NCBI RefSeq assembly: GCF_004193775.1
Contig: NC_041019.1
Coordinates: 34,534,827-34,598,826 of the forward strand
Source: Glycine soja
Taxonomy: Eukaryota; Streptophyta; Magnoliopsida; Fabales; Fabaceae
DNA: 64,000 nt
Direction of reading: 5' to 3'
Part shown: positions 23,353-33,918 of the stretch, in pieces
Numbering within the stretch: position 1 is the stretch's first letter
How the letters are laid out: the number at the start of each line of letters is the position of its first letter
Position numbers and translations under genes: made by a program
The notes under the pieces: generated by a model
The model's input: only the letters and a program-made list of their open reading frames with translations
Databases searched by the model: none
Told to the model about the DNA's origin: nothing

Positions 23353-25640
23353 CTAATATCAATTCAGAGATTTAAAAAACTTTAGTACTGTATATTTAAT
23401 AAACCAATTCAGCTAACGAATCCCTCACCTAAATGTTGTCTTTTGCCCAAATGAGGTGACTAAAATGATCCTAGAATGTACAATATATTATTGCATGAAA
23501 CATCAAGTCAGCAAAGACTATCAAACACATACCCAAACAAATTAGCCTAAACACAAATTTGTAGTCAACTGAAAACAAAACAAATTGTAACATCAAGCTA
23601 GTAGTAGGGAGTTGGCACATAACAATGTGAAGGACCTGCAAACCCTGTTGAGGAGGTTCAAGTATAATGTCAGAATGTTATATACCATGGGAACTGATAG
23701 ACCCTTATCCTCTCAAACAAAGGACCCTTTTTAACTTTGTTGATGCTCAAGCAGTTCAATTGAAAGGCATGAAATGATTTTCACTTAAGCATTGAGGATC
23801 AACCCAACAATGATAAACCAGAAGTTGAACATCACTCCCACTATTTGGTCCACTCCTACTTCCAACACCTTCATTTGTTCTACTTAAAAATGGGTTCAGA
23901 ATGTGACTTATAACCTTGTCAAATAATGTCTGACACTATTTATTAAAAGTGATTGGCACTCAAACGCTCCCACATCCTTACATCTTATTCAAACACTTAT
24001 CAAGTCTGTCTACTTACAATTGAATAGAATCATTTAATTTCATAATAAGGTGTTTACATAATAAATGAGACTAATGTCAAATATGAAAAGATAGAACAAG
24101 CAATATGGAAGACATGATGTATGCATTCAGTCTAAGAGGACATTTCAACAAGTTTCTCATTATAGTGAAAAGATAGAACAAGCAATATGGAAGACTTTAT
24201 AGTTTATACAATTCAAATGCAATCAAGCAATCAATTGGAACAATATTACCAACAAATACTAAAATCTAGGCCTTGTTTGTTTACTTTTTTTAAAAACAGT
24301 TTTCTGTTTTCTAAAACTTGTTTGTCCTTTGAGCACATTTGGAAGTTGCTGACTGTTAACATCTAGATAATATTATACCATATTCATTAGATAGTAATTA
24401 CAATACCGAAAAGGATGGATCCTACACAACTATCTTCAGATTGGGACCCATAAGCAGCTACACACGTTGAGACAAATCAAATTCAGTACTTCATAGTATT
24501 AAATTCATTTGAGATAGTAGAATATGTGTAGTGGGTAGGTAAAAACTTACCAATACAAGGGAAGAAAACTAAATTAGAACACAACAAACAAATATAATTC
24601 ATTTTGTATATTCTTTTAACGATGGCAAAATAAGCTTCATTTAATTATAAATTAATTAGTAATGTGAAAATATTTCCAATTAACCATAAGAATATAACTG
24701 CAATTCATACTTTGCATGCCAGACACAATAATTTTAGATCCCCTACATCGACTACCTAGAGAAATTAAAAGGCTCATTAACAAGTTAGTGTATTTAAGTT
24801 AAGTCTATCAGTCTATCAGATTACCATACCCATACCCTTTAACACAAATACTTTGAAAGATTGAACCGTATTATATGACAAATTAATGAATCAAAGTAAT
24901 CAACCATTGCTCCCAATTACTCTTTTAAGTTTGTTAATCGGTCCATTTAATAACTTAAATTAATAAGCATGGGTCAATAATAGTTTCTTTGCTAAAAATT
25001 TAAGAACGCGTCACTACTGTTTTTAAGATTTATTTGATCTTTTAGCAAATTTAAAGTTTTATTAAATAAAATGAGGGAGTATTAGTATAATAAACATAAT
25101 AAAATTAAATAAATTTATATTTTTTACATTAATGAAGTTTTACTTTAAGTAAAATTTAAATAAAAATATTTTGAAAATAAAAAAATTAATAAAATGACTC
25201 TTGAAAGCTTGGCAATCCATGTAAAAGAAGCAAATCATATAGAAGGATAGGTTGCAGAGAACCAGTCTGGGGCAGAAAGATAGAATAGAACAAATCCTGT
25301 TTGTAGCATGCATTGAGTATGACACATTGATGTATGCATGTATTGAGTATGACACATTGAAATGCCTTGTTTCACTTAGTGAACTAGGTATTGAAAAAAA
25401 GGAAAGAAAAAGAGGAAGCTTATTTTTACAGGAATAAGCCCACATGGAGGCCAGATACCAACTTTGCATTTGCATGACTTTGTATTGTTTAACTTACGGT
25501 CCCTAGTCTCTGACCTTCTCCACAGCTCCTCCGGGAGCCTTTAGGCCCCGATCAAGTCATTCATAAAAAATCTCCACAATATAATCATTTGATTAACCCA
25601 ATCTTCATGTAATATCTAAATTCGACAGTACAACTACAAC
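23353..25640. other. Inner CACTA interior, no gene recognised
   Basis: AT-rich sequence without recognisable coding exons. It contains GGCCTTGTTTGTTTAC near 24268, a start common in small grass and legume transposons, but no matching end was found. Short frames at 25140-25475 have no domain. Confidence 0.4.
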
Positions 25641-25643
25641 TTA

Positions 25644-26200
25644 AATTAGAAGGCATTGGGAATGGGGAAAACCCTAATTGGAGAGAGTGAAAGAAAACAA
25701 AACAAAAATAAAACAACCACTAAAATTAATCGATTATCACTGGGCAAACACTTAGCACCAAACCATACTATAGCAGAGGAAAATCAGTACAACATGCAAT
25801 CCAAGAGAGTGTTCTGTTATTCTAGACAGCAAAACACAATCAATCCAAAAAATTCAAGCATTCACTTAAAAATTAACGAGCAGCACTCACCGTCGCAGGC
25901 CAAGTAGGGAACCCCTTAACCTTAGTGAGCACGAGATCGCTGAGCTTAAATTGCCAGTAGGCAGCGGCACCGTCGACGCTTTTCTTTTCGCCCTTTCTAT
26001 GACTAGGTGGCATGGCACGAAACCAGTGTCAAGCAATAGTGCCCGATTTGCTCCGAATCGAAGCGCGAGAGTGAATGAGAAACCAAATTCGAAGAGTGAC
26101 CAAAGGAGTTGGAACGGTTGTGAATAGGCAAAGAGAATTAGAAGGCATTGGGAATGGGAAAACCCTAATTGGAGGGAGTGAAAGAAAACATGACATAAGA
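25644..26200. repeat. Short direct duplication around the HUA2-like exon
   Basis: TTAGAAGGCATTGGGAATGG and the following AAAACCCTAATTGGAG...AGTGAAAGAAAAC occur at about 25647-25698 and again at about 26138-26190, bracketing the captured exon. Confidence 0.75.
25891..26013 (-). pseudogene. Captured first exon of a HUA2-like PWWP gene
   Basis: On the minus strand a Met at 26013 opens a 41-residue exon (MPPSHRKGEKK... to ...LSDLVLTKVKGFPTWPAT), followed by a perfect donor GTGAGT at 25890. HUA2 and HUA2-like proteins begin this way: a basic Lys/Arg-rich start, then the PWWP core GDLVLAKVKGFPAWPA, which reads methylated histone tails in the nucleus. Ser and Thr replace the usual Gly and Ala at two positions. 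I cannot find the following exons (CID domain and others) nearby, so only exon 1 and flanks were taken. The fragment is inside the inner CACTA and open, so it may be transcribed from its own former promoter region, which lies to the right. Confidence 0.75.
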
Positions 26201-26405
26201 GAAGAAGTGTTTGGTTAGGTGAGGTGGAAGAAGAAGAAGAAGTTGATGCTGGGGATAATGGTGGTGTGGTGGCTTAGGGTGCGGTGAGTATATGCATTCA
26301 CACTCCGTGAAGTGAGCTAACGTGTATTAATAAGCTCCAGAAAACAGGTTTCATAAGACGCGCTTTTCACGGGAAAACAGGTTTCAGGGAGACACTGTTC
26401 ACGAC

Positions 26406-28656
26406 TGTAACATCCGAATTTTTCGTAAATAAATTAAAAAAGCTTTTTAGTAATAAATAAATAAATAAATAAATATAGAGCAAATAATAGGCTGAGTACC
26501 CTAGGTATAAATAGTTATGTTAAGTTAGCTGCCTCCTTTTGGCCTCATTTTCGTTTTTCCCCTTCTCCTCTCAAAACCCTTTCTTTTTCCCGCAGCCCAC
26601 CAAACCAGTCTCAGAAAAACGACGATCTCGAACCCGTTCACCGTTGGATCATCGTGAAATTTGAGTATCATGTTCGCAACACAATTGCGAGCATTCTCAC
26701 CGTTGGGAATTTTGATATCATGTCTGAACTAAGAGAAAAACCCTTCGCATTGTAGCTTTTTTCTTTCCCGCAGAAACCCAGAGCTGTCTTGGTAAAACTA
26801 CGATCCCGGTTTCGTTAACCGTTGGATTATTGTGAAATTTGGATATGTTGTTCGAAATTCAATTCCGCACGCTTCCACCGTTGAGATTTGTGAGATAATA
26901 TTCGTGGAGGAAGAAAAAGGAATCGTATGAAGACAGTACAAGTGGAGATCTCTTCTCCGTCTCTCTGATGTTTGGGAATTCTATCGGAGCAGTCGGATGA
27001 ATAATTGAAAGAATTTCCGGGAACCGCTAGAGATGTTGCTATCGCTGGCTGAAGACACGTGAGCCCGCTTAGAGGTAAGGGATGAGTTATTCACAGTTGG
27101 GGATTAGTGAGAACATGTGTAGGGATCCTTAGAGGATTAAATTGGGATTTTATTTTGGGATGTTTGTTAAATTGCAATTTTTCCTTTATGATTATAAATA
27201 AAATATTGATGTCCTGATGAAAATTGCTTGATAAATTGTGCTCTTGATATTTGTATATTTGGACCTATGATTTGGATATAATTGTGTAATATTATTTGAG
27301 GGGTTGTAGTCCTCATGTTGTGATAGTCTTTTATATAAATTGTTATATTGAGGATATAAAATGATAATTCAAATTGTGAGTATGTGATGAATTGTAGAAT
27401 AACATGTTGCTTTGAGATTATAATATTGTTATTGAGATTGAGTATAAGTGTAAAGTTGAACATGTGTTAATTTGTGAGATACGTGTAAACATGTGATGGT
27501 GGATTGTGACACTATGAGATGTGAAATTGTGAATGAGTTCTAGTTGTGGATAAGTGTGTAGTTAACACTTGATGTGAAATTACTTGTGTTGTAAGCTATG
27601 AATTGTACAATACCCGACCAGCGTTATCTTGAGAAAAGCGTTGATGCGCAGTGTTAAAGAGAAAATGTAGGTTTCCTATTTAGGAACCAGTGTTAAATCG
27701 TAGCGCAATTGTGTTGAATGTGTTTAAAACACGAGTGTAAGGTCGTGGGTATTGTATAATTCATGAGCAGTGTCTGCATGTAAAAAAAATTATTTTAGGG
27801 GTTGGACCTGAATCAGGAGGGAGAGGCCCTGACGGACTCTTCGGAGTGTAGGCCTTGGGGGTCACCGGGTTTGAGTGCTCCTTTAAGCCTATGCTGATCT
27901 CATATGGTTGGAGCATTCTCGCAAAACATCGTGACCCTGACTGGTCTCCCTATGATCTTACTTAGTGAGAGTGACCTGACAAACCCATTGTGTGGTGTGT
28001 CTTGTTATGTACTCCTAAGCGCCCCATGGTGGTTTTTCACTGACATGGTACCACATTGCATATAGAATTGAGTCTTAGCATAACTATTGCATATGCTTGC
28101 TAATTGATGTGTTATTATATCTTGATCGAAGTGTGGGATTCTTGTGTAATGTGATTGATAATTGAAAAGTGAATTTTGAATGACGAAGTGGTGAAGTTAC
28201 GTGAGCTATGTTTAAGCAAGTGGTATCTCATTTATATAATACGTATATTTAATTGTCTTGTTTCTCTATTAGCTAGGAATGTGATAACTCACTCCCTGTG
28301 TGTTGTTGTGTTTGGATCCTGTGATGATCTTGAACTTGTGTTCGGGGGAGCAGATGAATAGGTGGATGACTATGAAGAACCTCATGCTAGAGGACACGGG
28401 AACACCACGCTCTGATAGGATGTGACATTGGATATAGGTTCTATATTAATTGTATGAGACTTATATGACTTTCTTTGAGTCGAGATGACTTTATTATTTA
28501 TTTGGACAAGTTTGAATATGATGTAGAAGAAAGCGAATGTGAGCCTTTTACCCATTTGAAAAGCTTGTATTTAAAAATGTTTTAAAAATACTTTTAATTA
28601 ATATTTGAATTTTTATTCCTTTATTAATATATATGTGAGGGGTAGAGGGTGTCACA
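26406..28656 (+). mobile_element. Family Y Ty3-type solo LTR
   Basis: A 2,251-bp LTR beginning TGTAACATCCG and ending GAGGGTGTCACA, with a perfect 5-bp target duplication ACGAC (26401-26405 and 28657-28661). There is no internal region, so this is a solo LTR left by recombination between LTRs. A second, minus-strand copy of the family forms the oldest layer of the window (3756-3780 and 31702-33918). Confidence 0.9.
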
Positions 28657-28661
28657 ACGAC

Positions 28662-28985
28662 AGCTACAGTTCTTTAGGGAGACTGAGCTCACTATGAGGG
28701 AGACAGTACTCACGGCTACCTAGAGTGTTGAGGGAATGAGAGCGAGGTTTAAGCTACAGGGAAAGAGTACACTCAGGGAGAGAGAGCGAGAACAAGAGCG
28801 ATGGAGACACTACTTAGGGAGAGAGAGTGAGGTTTGAGGGAGAGAGGGGTTTAAGCTATAGTAGTGCTTCAGGGAGAGAGGGGTTTAACGTCCTAGGGCA
28901 CAAGAGGTACATTGAGGGAGAGAGTGTTTGATTCTACTGGTTCGAAAGTAGTTCGCATACAGGCCAAGGCCGGTATACAAAGACG
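28662..28985. repeat. AGGGAGAGAG-rich degenerate repeat
   Basis: Inner CACTA sequence with repeated AGGGAGAGAG, GGTTTAAGCTA and GAGGTTT units at about 28690-28930. No coding potential is seen. Confidence 0.55.
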
Positions 28986-29202
28986 GGCTTACACGATAAC
29001 TGTCTTTATCTTATTTATGCTAATTACAACATTGCCACCAGGTTACATTCTAAGACGATTCTTTGTAACTGTCTTAGAATGTGCGACGTAAAAAATAATA
29101 TTTCTCCCCTAAATTACAAAATTGCCACCGCCTCCTATTCTAAGACGGTCCTTCAGAACCGTCTTAGAAATAGCGTCGTAAAAACACGCTTTTGTAGTAG
29201 TG
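28986..29202. repeat. Subterminal inverted repeats of inner CACTA, right
   Basis: Two hairpins: ATTCTAAGACGATTCTTTG with ACTGTCTTAGAATG (29047-29082), and ATTCTAAGACGGTCC with GAACCGTCTTAGAAA (29139-29171). The terminus TTTTGTAGTAGTG follows. Confidence 0.7.
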
Positions 29203-29719
29203 AATGTAGTATATATTAGAGTAGAAAAGTTGCATGCATGCCTTATTGGCCATTGTTTTACACGCATAGAAAACAACAACATCATTTGTCTTATTCATAT
29301 TTAGCTTTAATTGAATTTATCACATATAAACAATGAAATACAACTTTAATTTTAATATTATATATTTAGTTAAATAAATAACTTTAATAATTTATGTTTT
29401 TATATTGTAAGTAATAGGGACAAAATAACACAATATTTGTTTGTAATTGCAAAATAAATATGATATGATATATTATTTTGTAAGAAATGCTACTTCTATT
29501 TCCTTTTTTCTACAATTATATTGTTGTAAGTCCTCATGATTCATGATGAAGTCTAAATATAAAAATACTGCATGCATGTATGTGTACATTATGAAAAAAT
29601 ACTGCCAACACCTATGTTGGGTGGAATGTCTTGAAAATTATGACCAGGCCTTACTTAAAGGTAGGTATAGTGAGGTTTTATTTCATAAAGAAAATATTGT
29701 AGGGGTTTTTTTAAATATA

Positions 29720-30180
29720 TATTTTTTAAAAAAAGATATTCTAAGATGGTTTTTGTGAAAACCATCTTAGAATCCTCAAAATATTTTAAATTTAAAAAAA
29801 TGCATTCTAAGATGATTCTCTGAAAAATCGTCTTAGAATGTCTACATTCTAAGATAGTTTTATCAAAAAATCATCTTAGAATCCTTAATATATTTTAAAT
29901 TTTTTTAAAAAAATACATTCTAAGACAATTCTTTGAAAAACCGTCTTAGAAAGTCTACCCTTCTAAGATGGTTTTTAACTAATAATCGTCTTAGAAAGAT
30001 ATCATTCTAAGATGGTTTTTAGCTAAGAATCGTTTTAGAAGGGTACCTTTTTTTAAAACGGTTTTTTATGGAACCGCTGTAGAAAGGAAAAACTTTCTAT
30101 GACATTGCCTATGACAATGGTTAATAACTAATGTCGAATGTATCTTTTAATCGATGTAGAATAGCCTTTTTTTAGTTGCG
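29720..30180. repeat. Subterminal inverted repeats of outer CACTA, right
   Basis: A run of at least five hairpins of the type TTCTAAGATGGTTTTT / AAAACCATCTTAGAA between 29735 and 30080. It is followed by the terminal CGATGTAGAATAGCC and the decayed end TTTTTTTAGTTGCG. The density suggests a binding platform for a TNPA-like protein. Confidence 0.7.
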
Positions 30181-31701
30181 CATGCTGAGTATGATGCATG
30201 CACCTAACCTTAACTCTCAAATGCAATGTGGTATCATTCATCAAGAAATAGCCTGAGCGTGTCCACGTGACACTCACACTTAGGAAAACTAGGTATCAAG
30301 TGTTGAGCTCACCCTGTCGTGCATAGGCAACTCCCCCCATGGTGATCATCATGAGTCACAAGGGAGTTCCAAACCGAGTGACATGCCCCAAGTATAAGTA
30401 TTTTCCCTCATGAAAAATTATAAGTACTTACTGAAAAGGATTATACTATTTTCATGTAGTATGAAGTATGAAACATAGACACCATCAATGCACCGATCAT
30501 GGATAATTAAAGATTCTAAACCATCCCCCACTAGAGATGCTTAAAACTCTTTAACCACTCTATTTCTCCTATCAGGGACATCCTACTTGGTCACTGCATC
30601 TTCCATGTACATACACAACATGCATCATCACAATGATATCATCAACATCAATATCATCTCATCTCAATGTCATTAACATCATCAACATCATCTCATCTCA
30701 ATATCACCATCAACATCATCTCATCTCAATGATATTCTCAACATCAACATCATCTCATCTCAATATCATCATCAATATTAACATCATCTCATCTCAATAT
30801 CATCATCAATATTAACATTATCATAAACATCAACATCATCTAATATCATCGTTCTCTACTGAAAGCTTCATTCTCTACTGAATTCTTGGGGTGAATTTTG
30901 AAGATTCCGCTTCGATTAAAGTGTTCCTCTCAATACAATCATGGTTACCTCGAAGAAACCATGAAAGAAGGGGTTGGAAGCTTCATTCTCTACTGAATCC
31001 TTAGGATGGATTCTGAAGATTCTGCTCCAATTAAAGTGTTCCTCTCAATGCGGTGGTCTATCGGCAAGCAACGGTGGCTTGTGGTGGCCACCGGTGGTCG
31101 TGAGTGGTGAAAGAGGAGTTTCTAGGGGTTTTGGATGGAGTTTAGAGAAAGGGGTGAAAATCATGATTTTCATGCTGAAGAATGTATTTATAATCTTCAA
31201 ATCTCGCTTAGCGAGCTCATCTTGCTAAGAAAAATTAACTTTTGGCGTTGAGCGTGACATTTCAGGCTTAGCACAATTTCTCTATTGGCTAGAATTGTGC
31301 TTAGCGTGCTAATCTCGCTGAGCGAATTATCTCCTTGGGTTGGAATTGTGCTTAGCGTACTTGTCTCGCTAAGCGAGATGTCCAAAAGTGTTATTTTGCA
31401 AATCCCAAACGTCAAAGCATGAAGACCTGGGTTACGAACCTACAGTCCAAGTTTGAAGGTGATCCAACGGTTAAGGAGTCCGAGATCGCGGTTTTACCAT
31501 AACAGGTTTGGATAAAACTTGAAATCTCACAATTTCAACATAGGTTAATCAAACTCCACATAACCTAACATCCACATCAAGCAATCACACATAGCTAATT
31601 CACACAATAGCTCAACTCATCCAAATCAATCAAAGAATCAAATAACACAAGAAATACATATAATCATCAATTTTCAGTTAGCGGATTTTTATAGCGTTAC
31701 A
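30181..31701 (-). mobile_element. Family X LTR, right piece (split by CACTA)
   Basis: Continues the LTR begun at 3781-4371, starting CATGCTGAGTATG next to the CACTA end. It carries the reverse-complement counterparts of features in the 8048-12787 copy: the tandem region with CCCCCACTAGAGATGC, a CAACATCATC-rich simple region (30605-30850), a tandemly duplicated segment AAGCTTCATTCTCTACTGAA (about 30863 and 30978), and CTTAGCG motifs (31195-31380). It ends ATAGCGTTACA. Confidence 0.82.
31195..31385. repeat. CTTAGCG-type motif cluster in minus-strand X LTR
   Basis: Copies such as CTCGCTTAGCGAGCTC (31203), GTGCTTAGCGTGC (31297) and CTCGCTAAGCGAGAT (31366), spaced 30-60 bp. Confidence 0.7.
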
Positions 31702-33918
31702 TCTAGTCCGACAGTGATAGCAGCATCTCTAGCAATTCCCTATGATTCTTTAGGCTTTTCCTCTAGTTGCTCTGTTAGGGTTTCCAAGCGTTAGAGAAAA
31801 GGAGAAGGGATTGAAGCCTCAAATTCATTTTCTCTATGCAAGGGGCATTTTGTGTTGGATCAAGTGGCCTCAGAATAATTAAGAAGGGGGGTTGAATTAA
31901 TTATTAATGTGTCTTGACTAATTAAAATTTATCCTTCTTAATATTACTAGATTCAATTAGGTTTTACTACTAAGTTATGAGAAAGTAAAGAACATAAACA
32001 ATAACTTAGACAAAAGTAAAGCGGAAATAAAAAGTGCACAACGGAAAAGTAAAGAGCGTAGGGAAAAAGAAATTAAACACAAGTTTTATACTGGTTCGAC
32101 AACGACCCGTGCCTACATCCAGTTCCCAAGCAACCCACGGTTCTTGAGATTTTCAATAACCTTGTAAAATCCTTTACAAGCAAAGAGCTACAAAGGATGT
32201 ACCCTCCCTTGTTCTCTTTGAATAACCAAGTAGATGTACCCTCTACTTGAAGCAAACCACAAAGGATGTACCCTCCCTTGTGTTCACTATTACAACCAAG
32301 AAGCTACCCGCTTCTTACACAGAATTATCAGACGGTTAGCTCTTTGAATTTAGTGTTTGGGCAAAGAATTCTCAGACGGTTAGTTCTTTGAATTCTTTGT
32401 TTGGGGAATCAAAAGAATTCTCAAACGGTTAGTTCTTTGAATTCTTATGACAAGAGGGAGAAGGAATGAATCAAAAGAATTCTCAGACGGTTAGTTCTTT
32501 GAATTCTTTTGGCAAGAGCGAGAAGGAATGAATCAAAAGAATAACACAAGTTTTTTACCAATGAACTTTTCTCGACAAAAAAAGTATTGAACAAAAACTC
32601 TTAGAAAAATTATGAGAGAAGTGAATCAGAAAAAATCTCTTTTTGAATGAAAGGAATCTGTTTTTTAAAATTCGTGCCATGGTCACATATTTATAACCAT
32701 TTGATGGCTCTTGAAAAACCAAGTTAAAAGTTGTGACTCTTGGCAATTTCTTCAAAACTAGTCACTTTAAAAGTTGTGACTCTTGAAAAAACCTTCAGAA
32801 ACTAGTCACTTTAAAAATTGTGACTTTTGGAAATTTATTTTTCAAAATCAGTCACTGGTAATCGATTACCATTATAGTGTAATCGATTACACATCAACAG
32901 ATGTGACTCTTCATGTTTAAATTTAAAAATCAAAACGTTTAGAAACACTGGTAATCGATTACACAAGTTTGAAAATGTGTTATCACAAGTTGTGACTCTT
33001 GAAATTTGAAATCCAACGTTTAAAAACATTGGTAATCGATTACATGCCCATGGTAATCGATTACTACTTTGTAAAACAATTATAAAACTGTTTGGGCTTC
33101 TGGTAATCAATTACTGTCTTCTGGTAATCGATTACCAGAGAGTAAAAACTCTGGTAAAAGATTTTTCTTTGAAAAATTCTTTTGAACAAATTGTGTTATT
33201 CAATTTTTTCTTTTGAAAAAATCTTTTTATACTTATCTTGATGCTTTTCTTGAAGTTCTTGCATATCTTGAGTTTTCTCTTGAATCTTGATTCTTGGTTG
33301 AACGACTCTTTGATTTTTGAAACTTGTTTGACTCTTGATTCTTGACTTGAGTCTTTGGCATCATCAAAATAAACTTGGAAAGCTTTGCTTCCACATTTTT
33401 CTCTCTATAGACATTATTTCGTAAATCCCAGTGGTGAGAATGTACGAAAATGAGTTCTGGAGGTGGTGTACAAATTTCATGATGATCCAATTGTTAATGA
33501 GTCTGGGATCATAATTTTACTGGGGCAAGTTTGGGTGTATGCGAGAAAAAGAGAGGGTTTTGGGAGAACAAATTTGGGAGAAAGAGAGAACTTAGAAACA
33601 TATCATGGATGTAAAAACTAACTGACCTACTATGTCTTTATTTATAACTAAGGTACTTTGAGTCTATTATTTACTCTATTTTTCTTTATTTTATTATTTT
33701 ATAAAAGGAACTCTATTTTACTCTTTCATTAAACAAATAAACGATTAAAATATCCATTTATTTTCTAAAACATCATTTTACTCTATCTATTTTTTAATAC
33801 TATGAAACCCTTATTTTAATTTACAAAACCATTTTCTCTCATTTATTTAATTTCTAAAAGCTATTAATTTTTAAATAAAACTATTTTTATTTAATTTACA
33901 AAAAATAAGGTGTTACAA
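31702..33918 (-). mobile_element. Family Y LTR, right piece, with nested copia-type LTR
   Basis: The sense strand begins TGTAACACCTTATTTTT at 33918 and proceeds left through GATCCCAGACTCATTAAC and CTCACCACTGGGATTT, homologous to the 26406 copy (AACCCGTTCACCGTTGG region). It ends at GACGGACTAG-like sequence next to the X LTR. It is interrupted by the copia-type LTR at 31853-33395. Its remaining end is the stub at 3756-3780. Confidence 0.7.
31853..33395. mobile_element. Probable copia-type solo LTR with palindromic motifs
   Basis: It starts TGTTGGATCAAGTGGCC and ends AAGCTTTGCTTCCACA. Flanks TTTTG and TTTTT may be a decayed target duplication. It has about four tandem units with TTCTCAGACGGTTAGTTC (32325-32510) and seven copies of TGGTAATCGATTACCA-like palindromes (32856-33140). 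I recognise the opening as a frequent soybean LTR type but cannot name the family. No coding region is present, so it is probably a solo LTR. Confidence 0.6.

Larger units (their letters stand above)
7056..29202. mobile_element. Inner CACTA transposon nested in the outer one
   Basis: The left terminus CACTACTACAAATTAGGC and the right terminus ...GCTTTTGTAGTAGTG share a perfect 12-bp inverted repeat, CACTACTACAAA. The flanking 3-bp target AAT occurs at 7053-7055 and 29203-29205. The subterminal zones (7070-7390 and 28990-29190) carry short inverted copies of TCTACATCGGTT and TTCTAAGACGG. Own sequence is 7056-8047, 12788-13504, 23353-26400 and 28662-29202, about 5.3 kb; the rest is LTR insertions. 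No transposase is visible. A HUA2-like exon is carried at 25891-26013. The pairing of these two ends is inferred from the target duplication and the inverted repeat. Confidence 0.65.
4372..30180. mobile_element. Outer CACTA (Tgm-like) transposon, nonautonomous, heavily nested
   Basis: The left end is CACTACTACAAAAAT. The right end reads, as reverse complement, CGCAACTAAAAAAAG, a decayed match. The 3-bp target CAT is present at 4369-4371 and 30181-30183, and removing the element rejoins a family X LTR. Own sequence is 4372-7055 and 29203-30180; the rest is later insertions. The right subterminal zone has many inverted repeats of the TTCTAAGATGGTTTTT type. I see no transposase. It contains a ClpC gene fragment, which fits the known gene-fragment-rich CACTA elements of soybean (Tgm-Express1). 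CACTA elements move by cut and paste and use element-encoded TNPA/TNPD-type proteins, so this one would need a helper. Confidence 0.75.

Noticed and set aside
4372..29202. Pairing the 4372 CACTA end with the 29202 end
   Set aside because: The flanks CAT and AAT do not match, whereas 4372 with 30180 (CAT/CAT) and 7056 with 29202 (AAT/AAT) do, and the first pairing also rejoins an interrupted LTR.
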